NCBI GenBank assembly: GCA_947168365.1
Contig: CAMVLO010000064.1
Span: 1-20,613 of the forward strand
Direction of reading: 5' to 3'
Length of the DNA stretch: 20,613 nt
Source of the DNA: UBA3824 sp017541145
GTDB lineage: Bacteria; Bacteroidota; Bacteroidia; Bacteroidales; UBA3824
Positions 1-6,646 of the stretch are shown here, piece after piece. Under the pieces are notes generated by a model. That model had not been told where the DNA came from. It ran no database searches and saw only the letters and a list, made by a program, of their open reading frames with translations. How positions within the stretch are numbered: the stretch's first letter is position 1; every line of letters starts with the position of its first letter. The position numbers were made by a program, and so were the translations under genes.

Positions 1-434
1 GTCCTTCTAAGAAAGACTGGAGAGGTGGTCGTGGTATCCTCGAAAACATCATCCCTTCTTCAACAGGTGCTGCTAAAGCAGTAGGTAAAGTTCTTCCTAC
101 ATTGAACGGTAAATTGACTGGTATTTCTTTGCGTGTTCCAACTTCTGACGTTTCTATCGTTGACTTGACAGTTGAACTCGAAAAACCAGCTGACAAAGAC
201 GCTATCAACGCAGCTATGAAAGCAGCTTCTGAAGGTTCTTTGAAAGGTATCCTCGGTTACACTGAAGATGCTGTTGTATCTACAGATTTCCGTAACGATC
301 CTCACACATCAATTTTCGATGCTGACAAGACTTTGGTTCTTGATCCTACTTTCGTTAAAGTACTTTCTTGGTACGACAACGAATGGGGTTATTCAAACAA
401 AGTTTGCGAAATGGCTAAAGTTATTACTAAGTAA
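1..434 (+). CDS. gap: Glyceraldehyde-3-phosphate dehydrogenase, C-terminal part (5' end outside window)
   Basis: This is the glycolytic/gluconeogenic enzyme that oxidises glyceraldehyde-3-phosphate to 1,3-bisphosphoglycerate with NAD(P)+ in the cytoplasm. Only the catalytic C-terminal domain is present. The reading frame is open from base 3 to the TAA at 432-434. Family hallmarks visible are the segment SSTGAAKAVGKVLP, the substrate-pocket stretch LRVPTSDVSIVDL, the STDF block, and the C-terminal motif WYDNEWGYSNKV. The catalytic cysteine and the NAD-binding Rossmann half lie upstream of the window. Codon choice is strongly biased (for example repeated GGT, AAA, GCT and GAC), as expected of a highly expressed gene. 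The gene is followed after 29 bp by a strong hairpin terminator, so it appears to end its transcription unit. Identification is firm; the ATG at 102 is an internal methionine, not the start. Confidence 0.97.
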   Translation, partial: PSKKDWRGGRGILENIIPSSTGAAKAVGKVLPTLNGKLTGISLRVPTSDVSIVDLTVELEKPADKDAINAAMKAASEGSLKGILGYTEDAVVSTDFRNDPHTSIFDADKTLVLDPTFVKVLSWYDNEWGYSNKVCEMAKVITK

Positions 435-463
435 TTTCGTATTGGATAATTACCATATTACAG

Positions 464-492
464 AGGCTGATGATTTTTCATCAGCCTTTTTT
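464..492 (+). terminator. Rho-independent terminator of gap
   Basis: A perfect 10-bp stem, AGGCTGATGA at 464-473 and TCATCAGCCT at 478-487, closes a TTTT loop and runs into a T tract (487-492). It lies 29 bp after the gap stop codon. Confidence 0.92.
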
Positions 493-540
493 CGTTTTAT
501 GAGGAGAATGAATTTGCATTGAAAAAATGTTTCATGAAAA

Positions 541-572
541 TTTGGGTTACTCGTTCTTTATTTTTAGTTTTG
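541..572 (+). promoter_or_regulatory. Bacteroidota-type promoter of the AAA-ATPase-like gene
   Basis: TTTG (541-544) and TAGTTTTG (565-572, matching TAnnTTTG) are separated by 20 bp, the spacing of the -33/-7 elements used by the primary sigma factor of Bacteroidota. The predicted transcription start is near 580, giving a leader of roughly 40 nt before the ATG at 618. Confidence 0.75.
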
Positions 573-617
573 TCAAAAGGATTTCATAAATAAATATCCT
601 TAATAATATTTTTCGTT

Positions 618-2345
618 ATGGAACAGAAAGTAAAACTTTTGCCTCAGGGCATCAACGATTTCGGGCGTATCAGACGTGAGAATTATTATTACGTCGATAA
701 GACGATGTACATCGATAAGATAGAGTGTGATAGCAGTTATATGCTTATTGTCCGCCCGAGAAGATTTGGCAAAAGTCTGTTTCTCAGTATGTTGGAACAT
801 TATTATGACGTAAAAGAGAAGGACAATTTTGATACGCTTTTTTCAGGACTTTACGTTCACGAACATCCGACTGAGTGGCGGAATTATTATCAGGTTTTGA
901 CACTTGATTTTTCGCAAGTTTCGGGCGAATCCCAAAATCTTGAAGAAAGTTTTTTTAGATATTGCGGTAACCGTCTTGACGAGTTCGCGATTAAATATGA
1001 AGATATGTATTATCCCGGATTTGCACAAGATATTATAAAAGAAACACTTACGTCAGAAAAAATAAATAAGATTGCATCTCGTGCCAAAAGTTACAAAAAT
1101 CATCTTTATCTTATTCTTGACGAGTATGACAATTTTACTAACACTGTTTGGTCGCTGAAAGGTGAAAATGTCTATAAATCAATCACTCACGGCGAAGGCT
1201 TTTATCGTGATGTTTTCAAAAAATTCAAGGGAAATTTTGAGAGAATTTTTATAACGGGCGTGTCGCCGGTTACTTTGGACGATTTGACAAGCGGTTTCAA
1301 TATCGCTAATTACGCCTCGCTCGACAGACCTTATAATCAGATGTTCGGTTTCTCGGAAATAGAATTGCGGGAAATGATAAACTATTATAAATCAAACGGT
1401 TTAATTAACGGTGATACAGATTCAATCATTGAAACGTTAAAACCGTGGTGTGATAATTATTGTTTTTCTTTTGACAGTTTTGTCGCAGACGAGCCCAAAA
1501 TGTTCAACGGGATGATGACTCTTGAATATTTAAGCCGATATATCAAAGACGGAAAATTCCCGGTTGAGATGTATGTGCCTAACGCAATGATTGATTACGC
1601 CAAACTTGACCATCTCATCCGTTTGGAAAAAGATAATAATTTCAGGGATTCTATCATAAAAAAAATCATTGAACAGGGTTTTATTTACGAAAGAATCAAC
1701 ACTCATTTTCCGGCTTCGTCGGTGGTAAAGTTCGAGAATTTTATAAGTTTGCTTTATTATTACGGTATGTTGACAATTTCCGGATCTCGGGGTTTGAGTC
1801 TGAAACTTTCGATACCGAACAACAATGTCAGAACTCAGTATTACAGATATTTACAAGAGGAATACGACAAATATTTGCCGGTAAATACCAACGAGTTGCA
1901 ATCTACTTTTGATGATGCGGCTCTTGACGGCGATTATCGCGAAATGCTTTCTTATATCGCTGAGGCTTACAAAAATGCTTCCGTTAATCGCAATTCGATT
2001 CAAGGCGAAAGAACAATTCAAGGATTTTATATGGCGTATTTGGCTATGAATCCGTATTATCTTATGAAACCTGAAATTGAACTCAATCACGGTTTCGGTG
2101 ACATTTTTTTACTGCCTGACACGAGGTTTAATTTTGTTAACCATTGCTATCTAATTGAGTTCAAATATCTTAACACAACTTCCAACGCTGACGACGAAGC
2201 CAAAGCTTTGGAAGATGCAAAATCTCAGTTAGATTTTTATGCTGCTGATTCTAAAATTATCAAAATGATTTCTTATTCAAAAATGCACAAAATTGCAATG
2301 ATTTTCAAAGGCGCGGAATTAGTGAAGTTGGAAGAGGTTAAATAA
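618..2345 (+). CDS. AAA-ATPase-like protein with C-terminal PD-(D/E)XK nuclease-like domain
   Basis: A 575-residue soluble protein of the family with an N-terminal AAA-ATPase-like domain (PF09820 type) and a C-terminal PD-(D/E)XK superfamily domain (PF08011 type, formerly DUF1703). The family signature GINDFGRIRRENYYYVDKT is at residues 11-29. A P-loop-like RPRRFGKS is at 46-53 (K52, S53), and a Walker B strand LYLILDEYDNF has D168-E169. The nuclease-like core is GFGDIFL with D495, then LIEFK with E514 and K516, so the metal-binding residues look intact. There is no signal peptide or membrane segment. It has its own consensus promoter and no operon partner; it converges on the sensor gene at 2460-4100. 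Such proteins are numerous in Bacteroidales, often as several paralogues per genome. Their function is not established, and mobile-element or defence roles have been suggested only by domain content. Family assignment is secure. Confidence 0.93.
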   Translation: MEQKVKLLPQGINDFGRIRRENYYYVDKTMYIDKIECDSSYMLIVRPRRFGKSLFLSMLEHYYDVKEKDNFDTLFSGLYVHEHPTEWRNYYQVLTLDFSQVSGESQNLEESFFRYCGNRLDEFAIKYEDMYYPGFAQDIIKETLTSEKINKIASRAKSYKNHLYLILDEYDNFTNTVWSLKGENVYKSITHGEGFYRDVFKKFKGNFERIFITGVSPVTLDDLTSGFNIANYASLDRPYNQMFGFSEIELREMINYYKSNGLINGDTDSIIETLKPWCDNYCFSFDSFVADEPKMFNGMMTLEYLSRYIKDGKFPVEMYVPNAMIDYAKLDHLIRLEKDNNFRDSIIKKIIEQGFIYERINTHFPASSVVKFENFISLLYYYGMLTISGSRGLSLKLSIPNNNVRTQYYRYLQEEYDKYLPVNTNELQSTFDDAALDGDYREMLSYIAEAYKNASVNRNSIQGERTIQGFYMAYLAMNPYYLMKPEIELNHGFGDIFLLPDTRFNFVNHCYLIEFKYLNTTSNADDEAKALEDAKSQLDFYAADSKIIKMISYSKMHKIAMIFKGAELVKLEEVK

Positions 2346-2459
2346 ATCAGAAATCTCCTCCAACAATATTTATTTTGCTCCGACTTTGTTGCGTCGTGGT
2401 AAGTAAGTTGCAACCGTCCTAAAAAAAAATGTTTGAAGATTGAAATTAAAAACTTCTTT

Positions 2460-4100
2460 CTAAACGTCCTCAATAAAATTGGGGTTGATATTGGCGTTGG
2501 CGGCTTCTTGTGCTTTCAAATCTTCGTTGCGCTGAATTTCCTCCAAAGAAATACGGTATGAAGCAATTGCAATCGCCAACGATTGTGACAAACGCTCTAT
2601 AAAGTCAATTTTGTAATCTTCAATTATTTCCATCGAGGCAAGTTCAAGTACTCCCAAAACGTTGTTATCCATGATGAGCGGTACTAAAAGAAGGTTTTTA
2701 GGATTGGCTTGTCCCAAACCGGTATGAACTTCGATGTAGTTATCAGGAAGATTGGTCATGTAGATTTTTTCCTTTTCGAGATAGCACTGACCTACAAGAC
2801 CATCGCCCGGATAAACTCGTTTTTTGATATATTTACTGTTTTGATATGCTACTGAAGCGGTTTGCTCCAAAAATATATTTTCTTTGTTATAATCGTTCAA
2901 AACAAAAATTCCACCCATAATGGCGTTAACATATTCTGTAAGTTTTTTCAGAACGTCTACCATCATTTCTTTTTCACGACCAGAACCCAAACGGATAATA
3001 TCACCCAAAACGGCAAGACCTTCAGCTGCCCACTGACGACGTTTGTTTTCTTCCTGTCGTTTGGATTCTTCTTCGCGGGCATGTCGCAATGAATCGCGCA
3101 TCTCAAGTAGTGAGTTGCCAAGATTGTCTTTGTCGGAAAGCAGTTTGAATTCTGATTCCAAGTTGCCTCTACCAATCTGACGCGCAAATCCGGCATACGC
3201 AGCAAAACCGTCGATAAGCGCATCCAATGATTTTTTCATCTGACCGATTTCGTCGTTTCGCTCTATCGCAAGTTTTTCTACTACAAGACCTTTTGACATC
3301 TGGTCCAACTGCGATTCAATCATACGGATAGGTTGCGATACCGAATTTCCGAAGTAATACAAAACCAATGTCGCAATTAATGTAAGGATAGCTCCAATTA
3401 CCACAGTTTGACGAATCATACTGTTGATACGTTTGTTGAGGTCTTCTTTCTTTTGTTTTACAGTTTTGTCGATATAATCCTCGTAAACACCGGTTCCGAT
3501 TACCCAGCCCAAAGGCTCATAAAGTTTTATGAATGAGATTTTAGGCACCCATTCTTTGGTTTCAGGTTTGTAAAAGTCGTATTTCAAAATACCTTCGCCG
3601 TTGTTGTCTTTTATCGCTTGAGTATAAGCATCATACACGTTTACATCGGTTTCGCCGACATAAAAGACGTGAGGTTCGCCTTCAAGTTGAGGCATCGAGG
3701 CGTGCATCACAACCACGTGAGGAGGTTCGTATTCGTTTATCCACAAGTAACCGTCGGTACCAAATCTCAGTACGCGCAGATTTTCCAAGGTGATATTCAG
3801 CATGTTAGCCACCACCATTTTTACTCCGGCTTCGTCCAAAGTATCTTCGAGGTCAAAACCGTATCTTTCCCGCACACCGGCATCACTACTTTGTTGATAC
3901 GAATGGTCAATCATATCGTAAGCGATGTTCACAATATCAATCAATTGCATTTTGATTGTATTGGTTTCTTCGGTGCGGTATCTTTCAATATCTTTATCAG
4001 CCTGATCTCTGAAGTTATAAATAGAGTTGAAGGCGATGAGCAAAATACTTGTCAACACCGTCACACTAGTAAACAGAGGCAATTTGGTTTTTAACTTCAT
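2460..4100 (-). CDS. Membrane sensor protein: Cache - HAMP - GAF, no output domain
   Basis: A 546-residue inner-membrane signalling protein. TM1 is at about 9-27, followed by a periplasmic single-Cache domain (about 30-225; motifs TDGYLWI 115-121 and GWVIGTGVYEDYI 198-210, typical of sCache_2). TM2 is at about 231-250, then HAMP (about 251-303, with the P257 and E284 positions), a second HAMP-like/helical stretch (305-340), a charged coil (340-357), and a GAF domain (about 375-515, LLLVPLIMDNNVLGVLELAS). Cache domains bind small ligands such as organic acids or amino acids. After GAF only a 30-residue coil remains, so no kinase, cyclase or methyl-accepting output module is present. The stop is clean, with no continuation in another frame that I noticed. 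It may act by partner interaction or through the GAF domain. It stands alone, with a promoter just upstream. Confidence 0.88.
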   Translation of the reverse strand: MKLKTKLPLFTSVTVLTSILLIAFNSIYNFRDQADKDIERYRTEETNTIKMQLIDIVNIAYDMIDHSYQQSSDAGVRERYGFDLEDTLDEAGVKMVVANMLNITLENLRVLRFGTDGYLWINEYEPPHVVVMHASMPQLEGEPHVFYVGETDVNVYDAYTQAIKDNNGEGILKYDFYKPETKEWVPKISFIKLYEPLGWVIGTGVYEDYIDKTVKQKKEDLNKRINSMIRQTVVIGAILTLIATLVLYYFGNSVSQPIRMIESQLDQMSKGLVVEKLAIERNDEIGQMKKSLDALIDGFAAYAGFARQIGRGNLESEFKLLSDKDNLGNSLLEMRDSLRHAREEESKRQEENKRRQWAAEGLAVLGDIIRLGSGREKEMMVDVLKKLTEYVNAIMGGIFVLNDYNKENIFLEQTASVAYQNSKYIKKRVYPGDGLVGQCYLEKEKIYMTNLPDNYIEVHTGLGQANPKNLLLVPLIMDNNVLGVLELASMEIIEDYKIDFIERLSQSLAIAIASYRISLEEIQRNEDLKAQEAANANINPNFIEDV

Positions 4101-4130
4101 ATTCGTTAATAATTATGGCTTGCTAAAAGG

Positions 4131-4165
4131 CAAAGATAAAATAATTTCTCGAAATAATGTTCAAA
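4131..4165 (-). promoter_or_regulatory. Probable promoter of the Cache-HAMP-GAF gene
   Basis: On the minus strand an exact TATCTTTG (-7 type) occupies 4131-4138, 30 bp before the ATG. The nearest upstream TTTG is at 4162-4165, giving a 23-bp spacer that is longer than the usual 19-21. The -7 element is convincing; the -33 element is less so. Confidence 0.55.
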
Positions 4166-4281
4166 ATCTGTACCTAAAATTTTATATTTTTTATCGGGTA
4201 AACAAAAAGTGATTTTTTATATGTTGTAAATGCTTAGTCTGCTAATGATTAAAAAAAACATTAAAAAAAGTTGCTAAAAAA

Positions 4282-4313
4282 TTTGGTTGGAATAAAAATT
4301 GTCCATACCTTTG
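4282..4313 (+). promoter_or_regulatory. Bacteroidota-type promoter of the tRNA gene
   Basis: TTTG (4282-4285), a 20-bp spacer and TACCTTTG (4306-4313) match the -33/-7 consensus. The tRNA begins 31 bp beyond the -7 element, which fits a short 5' leader removed by RNase P. Confidence 0.85.
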
Positions 4314-4344
4314 CACCGTTGAATTAAGACAACAACTTCTTAAT

Positions 4345-4418
4345 GGCGAGATAGCTCAGCTGGTTAGAGCGCATGATTCATAATCATGAGGTCCCCGGTT
4401 CAATCCCGGGCCTCGCTA
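4345..4418 (+). tRNA. tRNA-Met (anticodon CAT), elongator type likely
   Basis: A 74-nt cloverleaf can be folded by eye. The acceptor strand is GGCGAGA/CCTCGCT, the D arm GCTC...GAGC, and the anticodon stem CATGA/TCATG closes the loop TTCATAA with anticodon CAT. The variable loop is AGGTC and the T arm is CCCGG-TTCAATC-CCGGG, with discriminator A4418. CCA is not encoded. The acceptor stem has G1-U72 and an A7-C66 mismatch. The anticodon stem lacks the three G-C pairs of initiator tRNA, so elongator Met is favoured. A lysidine-modified tRNA-Ile2, which also carries CAT in DNA, cannot be excluded by eye. The gene has its own promoter and terminator. Confidence 0.93.
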
Positions 4419-4430
4419 CTAAAAATGATT

Positions 4431-4464
4431 ACCGCATTTGATATATTTCAAGTGCGGTTTTTTT
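4431..4464 (+). terminator. Terminator of the tRNA-Met transcript
   Basis: The stem ACCGCA...TGCGGT is extended inward by a T-G wobble and TTGA/TCAA around a small AT loop, and is followed by seven T residues (4458-4464). It starts 12 bp after the tRNA end. Confidence 0.88.
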
Positions 4465-4501
4465 GTGTTTTTAGTTGACGTGATAAAATCATGTAAAAGT
4501 C

Positions 4502-4544
4502 AAAAAAAAATACGGAATTAAATTTCTTACTGTTTAATTCCGTA
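4502..4544 (-). terminator. Terminator of the small-lipoprotein transcript
   Basis: A perfect 12-bp inverted repeat (TACGGAATTAAA at 4511-4522 and its complement at 4533-4544) has a 10-nt loop. Read on the minus strand it is followed by nine T residues (4502-4510 as A on the plus strand). It lies 32 bp beyond the lipoprotein stop. Confidence 0.87.
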
Positions 4545-4576
4545 CTTCAGATTTTTATGTTGTGAAAAAAATAAAA

Positions 4577-5005
4577 TCAATATTTCGGATTCGGATAATT
4601 TTTGTTGTACTCGTTGATTTTGTGTGTCCATTCCAAATTCTTGAAGAAATGCAGGTCTTCGCTGTATCGTTGTACCGGAATTTGTATTTCGTCGTCAAAT
4701 TTGTTGTATTGTTCAGGCGTATTTTGTGTGTAAGTAAATGATATTGTGATATAATAGGTTTCCACAATTGTATCTCTGCAATATGATTTTCCTACTGAAT
4801 CCAATACGGCGTCTTTCCATGAAATATGTTTCCACGGCGGATTTTTACTGAACGAAATATGTGAATCCCATCCTTGATGAAGGTTTTGCAATGCTGCAAG
4901 CAGACATTCTGAATAATGCGGAGCTTCTTCAGGTACGTATACTTTTTGGGTGCAAGATAGCATCATCAAGAATGGAATTATTAGTGTGAATAGAATTTTT
5001 TTCAT
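4577..5005 (-). CDS. Small putative lipoprotein of unknown function
   Basis: A 142-residue protein starting with a lipoprotein signal peptide: MKK, a hydrophobic stretch, then lipobox MLSC with Cys18 as the lipidation site, followed by a polar mature N-terminus. I do not recognise a domain in the rest, which is rich in aromatic and charged residues. It has one Cys (C34) in an SECLLAALQNLHQ helix-like segment and another in GKSYCRD. The gene starts 68 bp after the M28 peptidase stop on the same strand, no strong terminator is visible between them, and a good terminator follows, so the two are probably co-transcribed. A role linked to the peptidase at the cell envelope is possible but only inferred from position. 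Confidence 0.78.
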   Translation of the reverse strand: MKKILFTLIIPFLMMLSCTQKVYVPEEAPHYSECLLAALQNLHQGWDSHISFSKNPPWKHISWKDAVLDSVGKSYCRDTIVETYYITISFTYTQNTPEQYNKFDDEIQIPVQRYSEDLHFFKNLEWTHKINEYNKNYPNPKY

Positions 5006-5073
5006 GTTTTCGGGTTTTATTTATAATTTTTTTGTTTCAAAAATCTGACCATTTATGTCAAAATTTCAGAATT

Positions 5074-6354
5074 TTACTCTGATTCGATGTAATCTTTTAT
5101 TAAGTTGAAGATTTCTTGATATGCCGGCATTGGAATTTTTTCGGCTTTGTCGTAGATGTTGTGGTATTCTTTGTATTGACCCATTGTGTAAAAGTATAAT
5201 GCTTTAACACCTTTTTTATAAAAAAAATAATGGTCGCTGTTGGCAGCCGGTCCGCGCTTGTCTACTTTGGGAAGATATTTTTTTGAATTGTTTATTTTTA
5301 CAAATTTTTCGTATTCGGGTAGATTTTCGGTGGCGTTTACAGCCATAATTCCTTCGTCGCCGCTGCCGAGCATGTCAAGATTTAACATCAGTTTGATTTG
5401 TGACAGCGGAAATACGGGATGACGGGTGTAAAAATGTGAACCGAGAAGCCCCGTTTCTTCGCCGCTGAAAATTATAAATGCCAATGAATAATGCGGTTTG
5501 TTGCCGTTGTTTGACATCAAATTGAAATATTTTGCCAAATCCATGAGCATAACTGTTCCGCTGGCGTTGTCGTGAGCTCCCGGAAAATATGTATCTTTTC
5601 CGAGTGTGCCGATATGGTCATAATGCGCAGTCAACAACAAAAATGTATCCTTGATTTCGCCTTCTACACTGAACAGCAAATTGCTGGTGATATAATCGTT
5701 TTTTAGTTTTGCATCGATTTTTATTTCCAGTTGATTTTTGTCTATGTTGTTGACTATTTTATTTTTGTTAACAATAAGCGTGGTAAAGTTTTGCTGTTTG
5801 CAAGATATTGATTGTCCGGTAGTTCGGTCTGAAATTTTGATTTCTATTCCTGCTGTTTTTTGATTGTGATTTTGAGCAAGAATAAAAAGTTCTTTGTATT
5901 GATTGTAAAGTCCGGTAGTATCGTAAACTAAAACTATATCTTTTGATAATTTGTTGTTTTTTATTTTTTTAATCAAATTTTTGTTTTTCCTCGGATTGAA
6001 TTCTTTCAAGACGATGTTACCATAAAAACCTTTGCTTACAGGTGTTACAAGGTAATCTTCGGCAGGTTTGAGAGTTGAGCCGTTTATTTTTACAGTCATT
6101 TCGCCTTCAAAAGTGTTAACAGTAATCGGAAAATCCTGAGTATAAGTGTTGTATAACGGTTTGAGATTATTGTTTTTGATTTCGTTCAGTAGAAAGTTGC
6201 AAGCTAATCGTCCGCCGTTTAATGAATATCCTCGTCCGTAAAATTCTTTGCTACAGAGTTTTTCCATTAAATTTCTGGCGTATCTGATATCTTGAGCCCT
6301 CATCGACACAAAAGATGTCAGCAGCATTACAATTGATAGTAAAAATTTTGTCAT
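5074..6354 (-). CDS. Secreted M28-family zinc aminopeptidase
   Basis: A 426-residue exported peptidase. The signal peptide is residues 1-20 (cleavage likely MRA|QD, the usual Ala-Gln site in this phylum). A PA-like insert spans roughly 70-220, and the catalytic M28 domain spans about 221-426. Expected co-catalytic zinc residues are all visible: H244 and D246 in HYDH, bridging D262 in AHDNASG, general base E299 and ligand E300 in SGEETG, D327 in NLDMLG, and H398 in EYHNIYD. Members cleave N-terminal amino acids from peptides in the periplasm or outside the cell. Upstream, a minus-strand TAAATTTG (6408-6415) could be the -7 element, though no well-placed -33 was found. The downstream lipoprotein gene is probably in the same transcript. 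Substrate specificity cannot be read from the sequence. Confidence 0.93.
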   Translation of the reverse strand: MTKFLLSIVMLLTSFVSMRAQDIRYARNLMEKLCSKEFYGRGYSLNGGRLACNFLLNEIKNNNLKPLYNTYTQDFPITVNTFEGEMTVKINGSTLKPAEDYLVTPVSKGFYGNIVLKEFNPRKNKNLIKKIKNNKLSKDIVLVYDTTGLYNQYKELFILAQNHNQKTAGIEIKISDRTTGQSISCKQQNFTTLIVNKNKIVNNIDKNQLEIKIDAKLKNDYITSNLLFSVEGEIKDTFLLLTAHYDHIGTLGKDTYFPGAHDNASGTVMLMDLAKYFNLMSNNGNKPHYSLAFIIFSGEETGLLGSHFYTRHPVFPLSQIKLMLNLDMLGSGDEGIMAVNATENLPEYEKFVKINNSKKYLPKVDKRGPAANSDHYFFYKKGVKALYFYTMGQYKEYHNIYDKAEKIPMPAYQEIFNLIKDYIESE

Positions 6355-6646
6355 TTTTAATGAAATTTAGTTGTAAAATTGAGGTGAACTTACCGAAAAA
6401 ATGTTTACAAATTTATGAATAGTTTTTGTTTTAGGTTGTGAAATTTTGTATATTTTTTTATCATAATATCAACCTTTGATGTTATAATCTTTGTACAAAA
6501 AATAAATTAATATTAAAGTAAATTAATATGACAATGTTATTATATTGTTGAAAAATGTGATAGTTTTTGTTTTGTTTATTAAAAAAATACAAAGAAAATA
6601 ACTAATTTTGAGGCAAATTAAAATAGCAACTATATATATCAATATA

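Noticed and set aside
102..434. ATG at 102 as the start of a short separate gene
   Set aside because: The frame is open to the window edge and the upstream codons encode conserved GAPDH sequence (SSTGAAKAVGKVLP).
2346..2459. Terminator between the converging ATPase and sensor genes
   Set aside because: Only a 5-bp GTTGC/GCAAC pair with a long loop and an A/T run were found, which is too weak to call.
3618..4094. 158-codon open frame on the plus strand opposite the Cache sensor gene
   Set aside because: It lies wholly antisense to a well-supported gene, its translation is rich in His, Phe and Ile without domain character, and it has no promoter.
6608..6646. TTG start giving 13 extra residues on the OmpA-type protein
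   Set aside because: The extension spoils the signal peptide, and a possible -7 promoter element overlaps the TTG; the ATG at 6647 begins a typical signal sequence.
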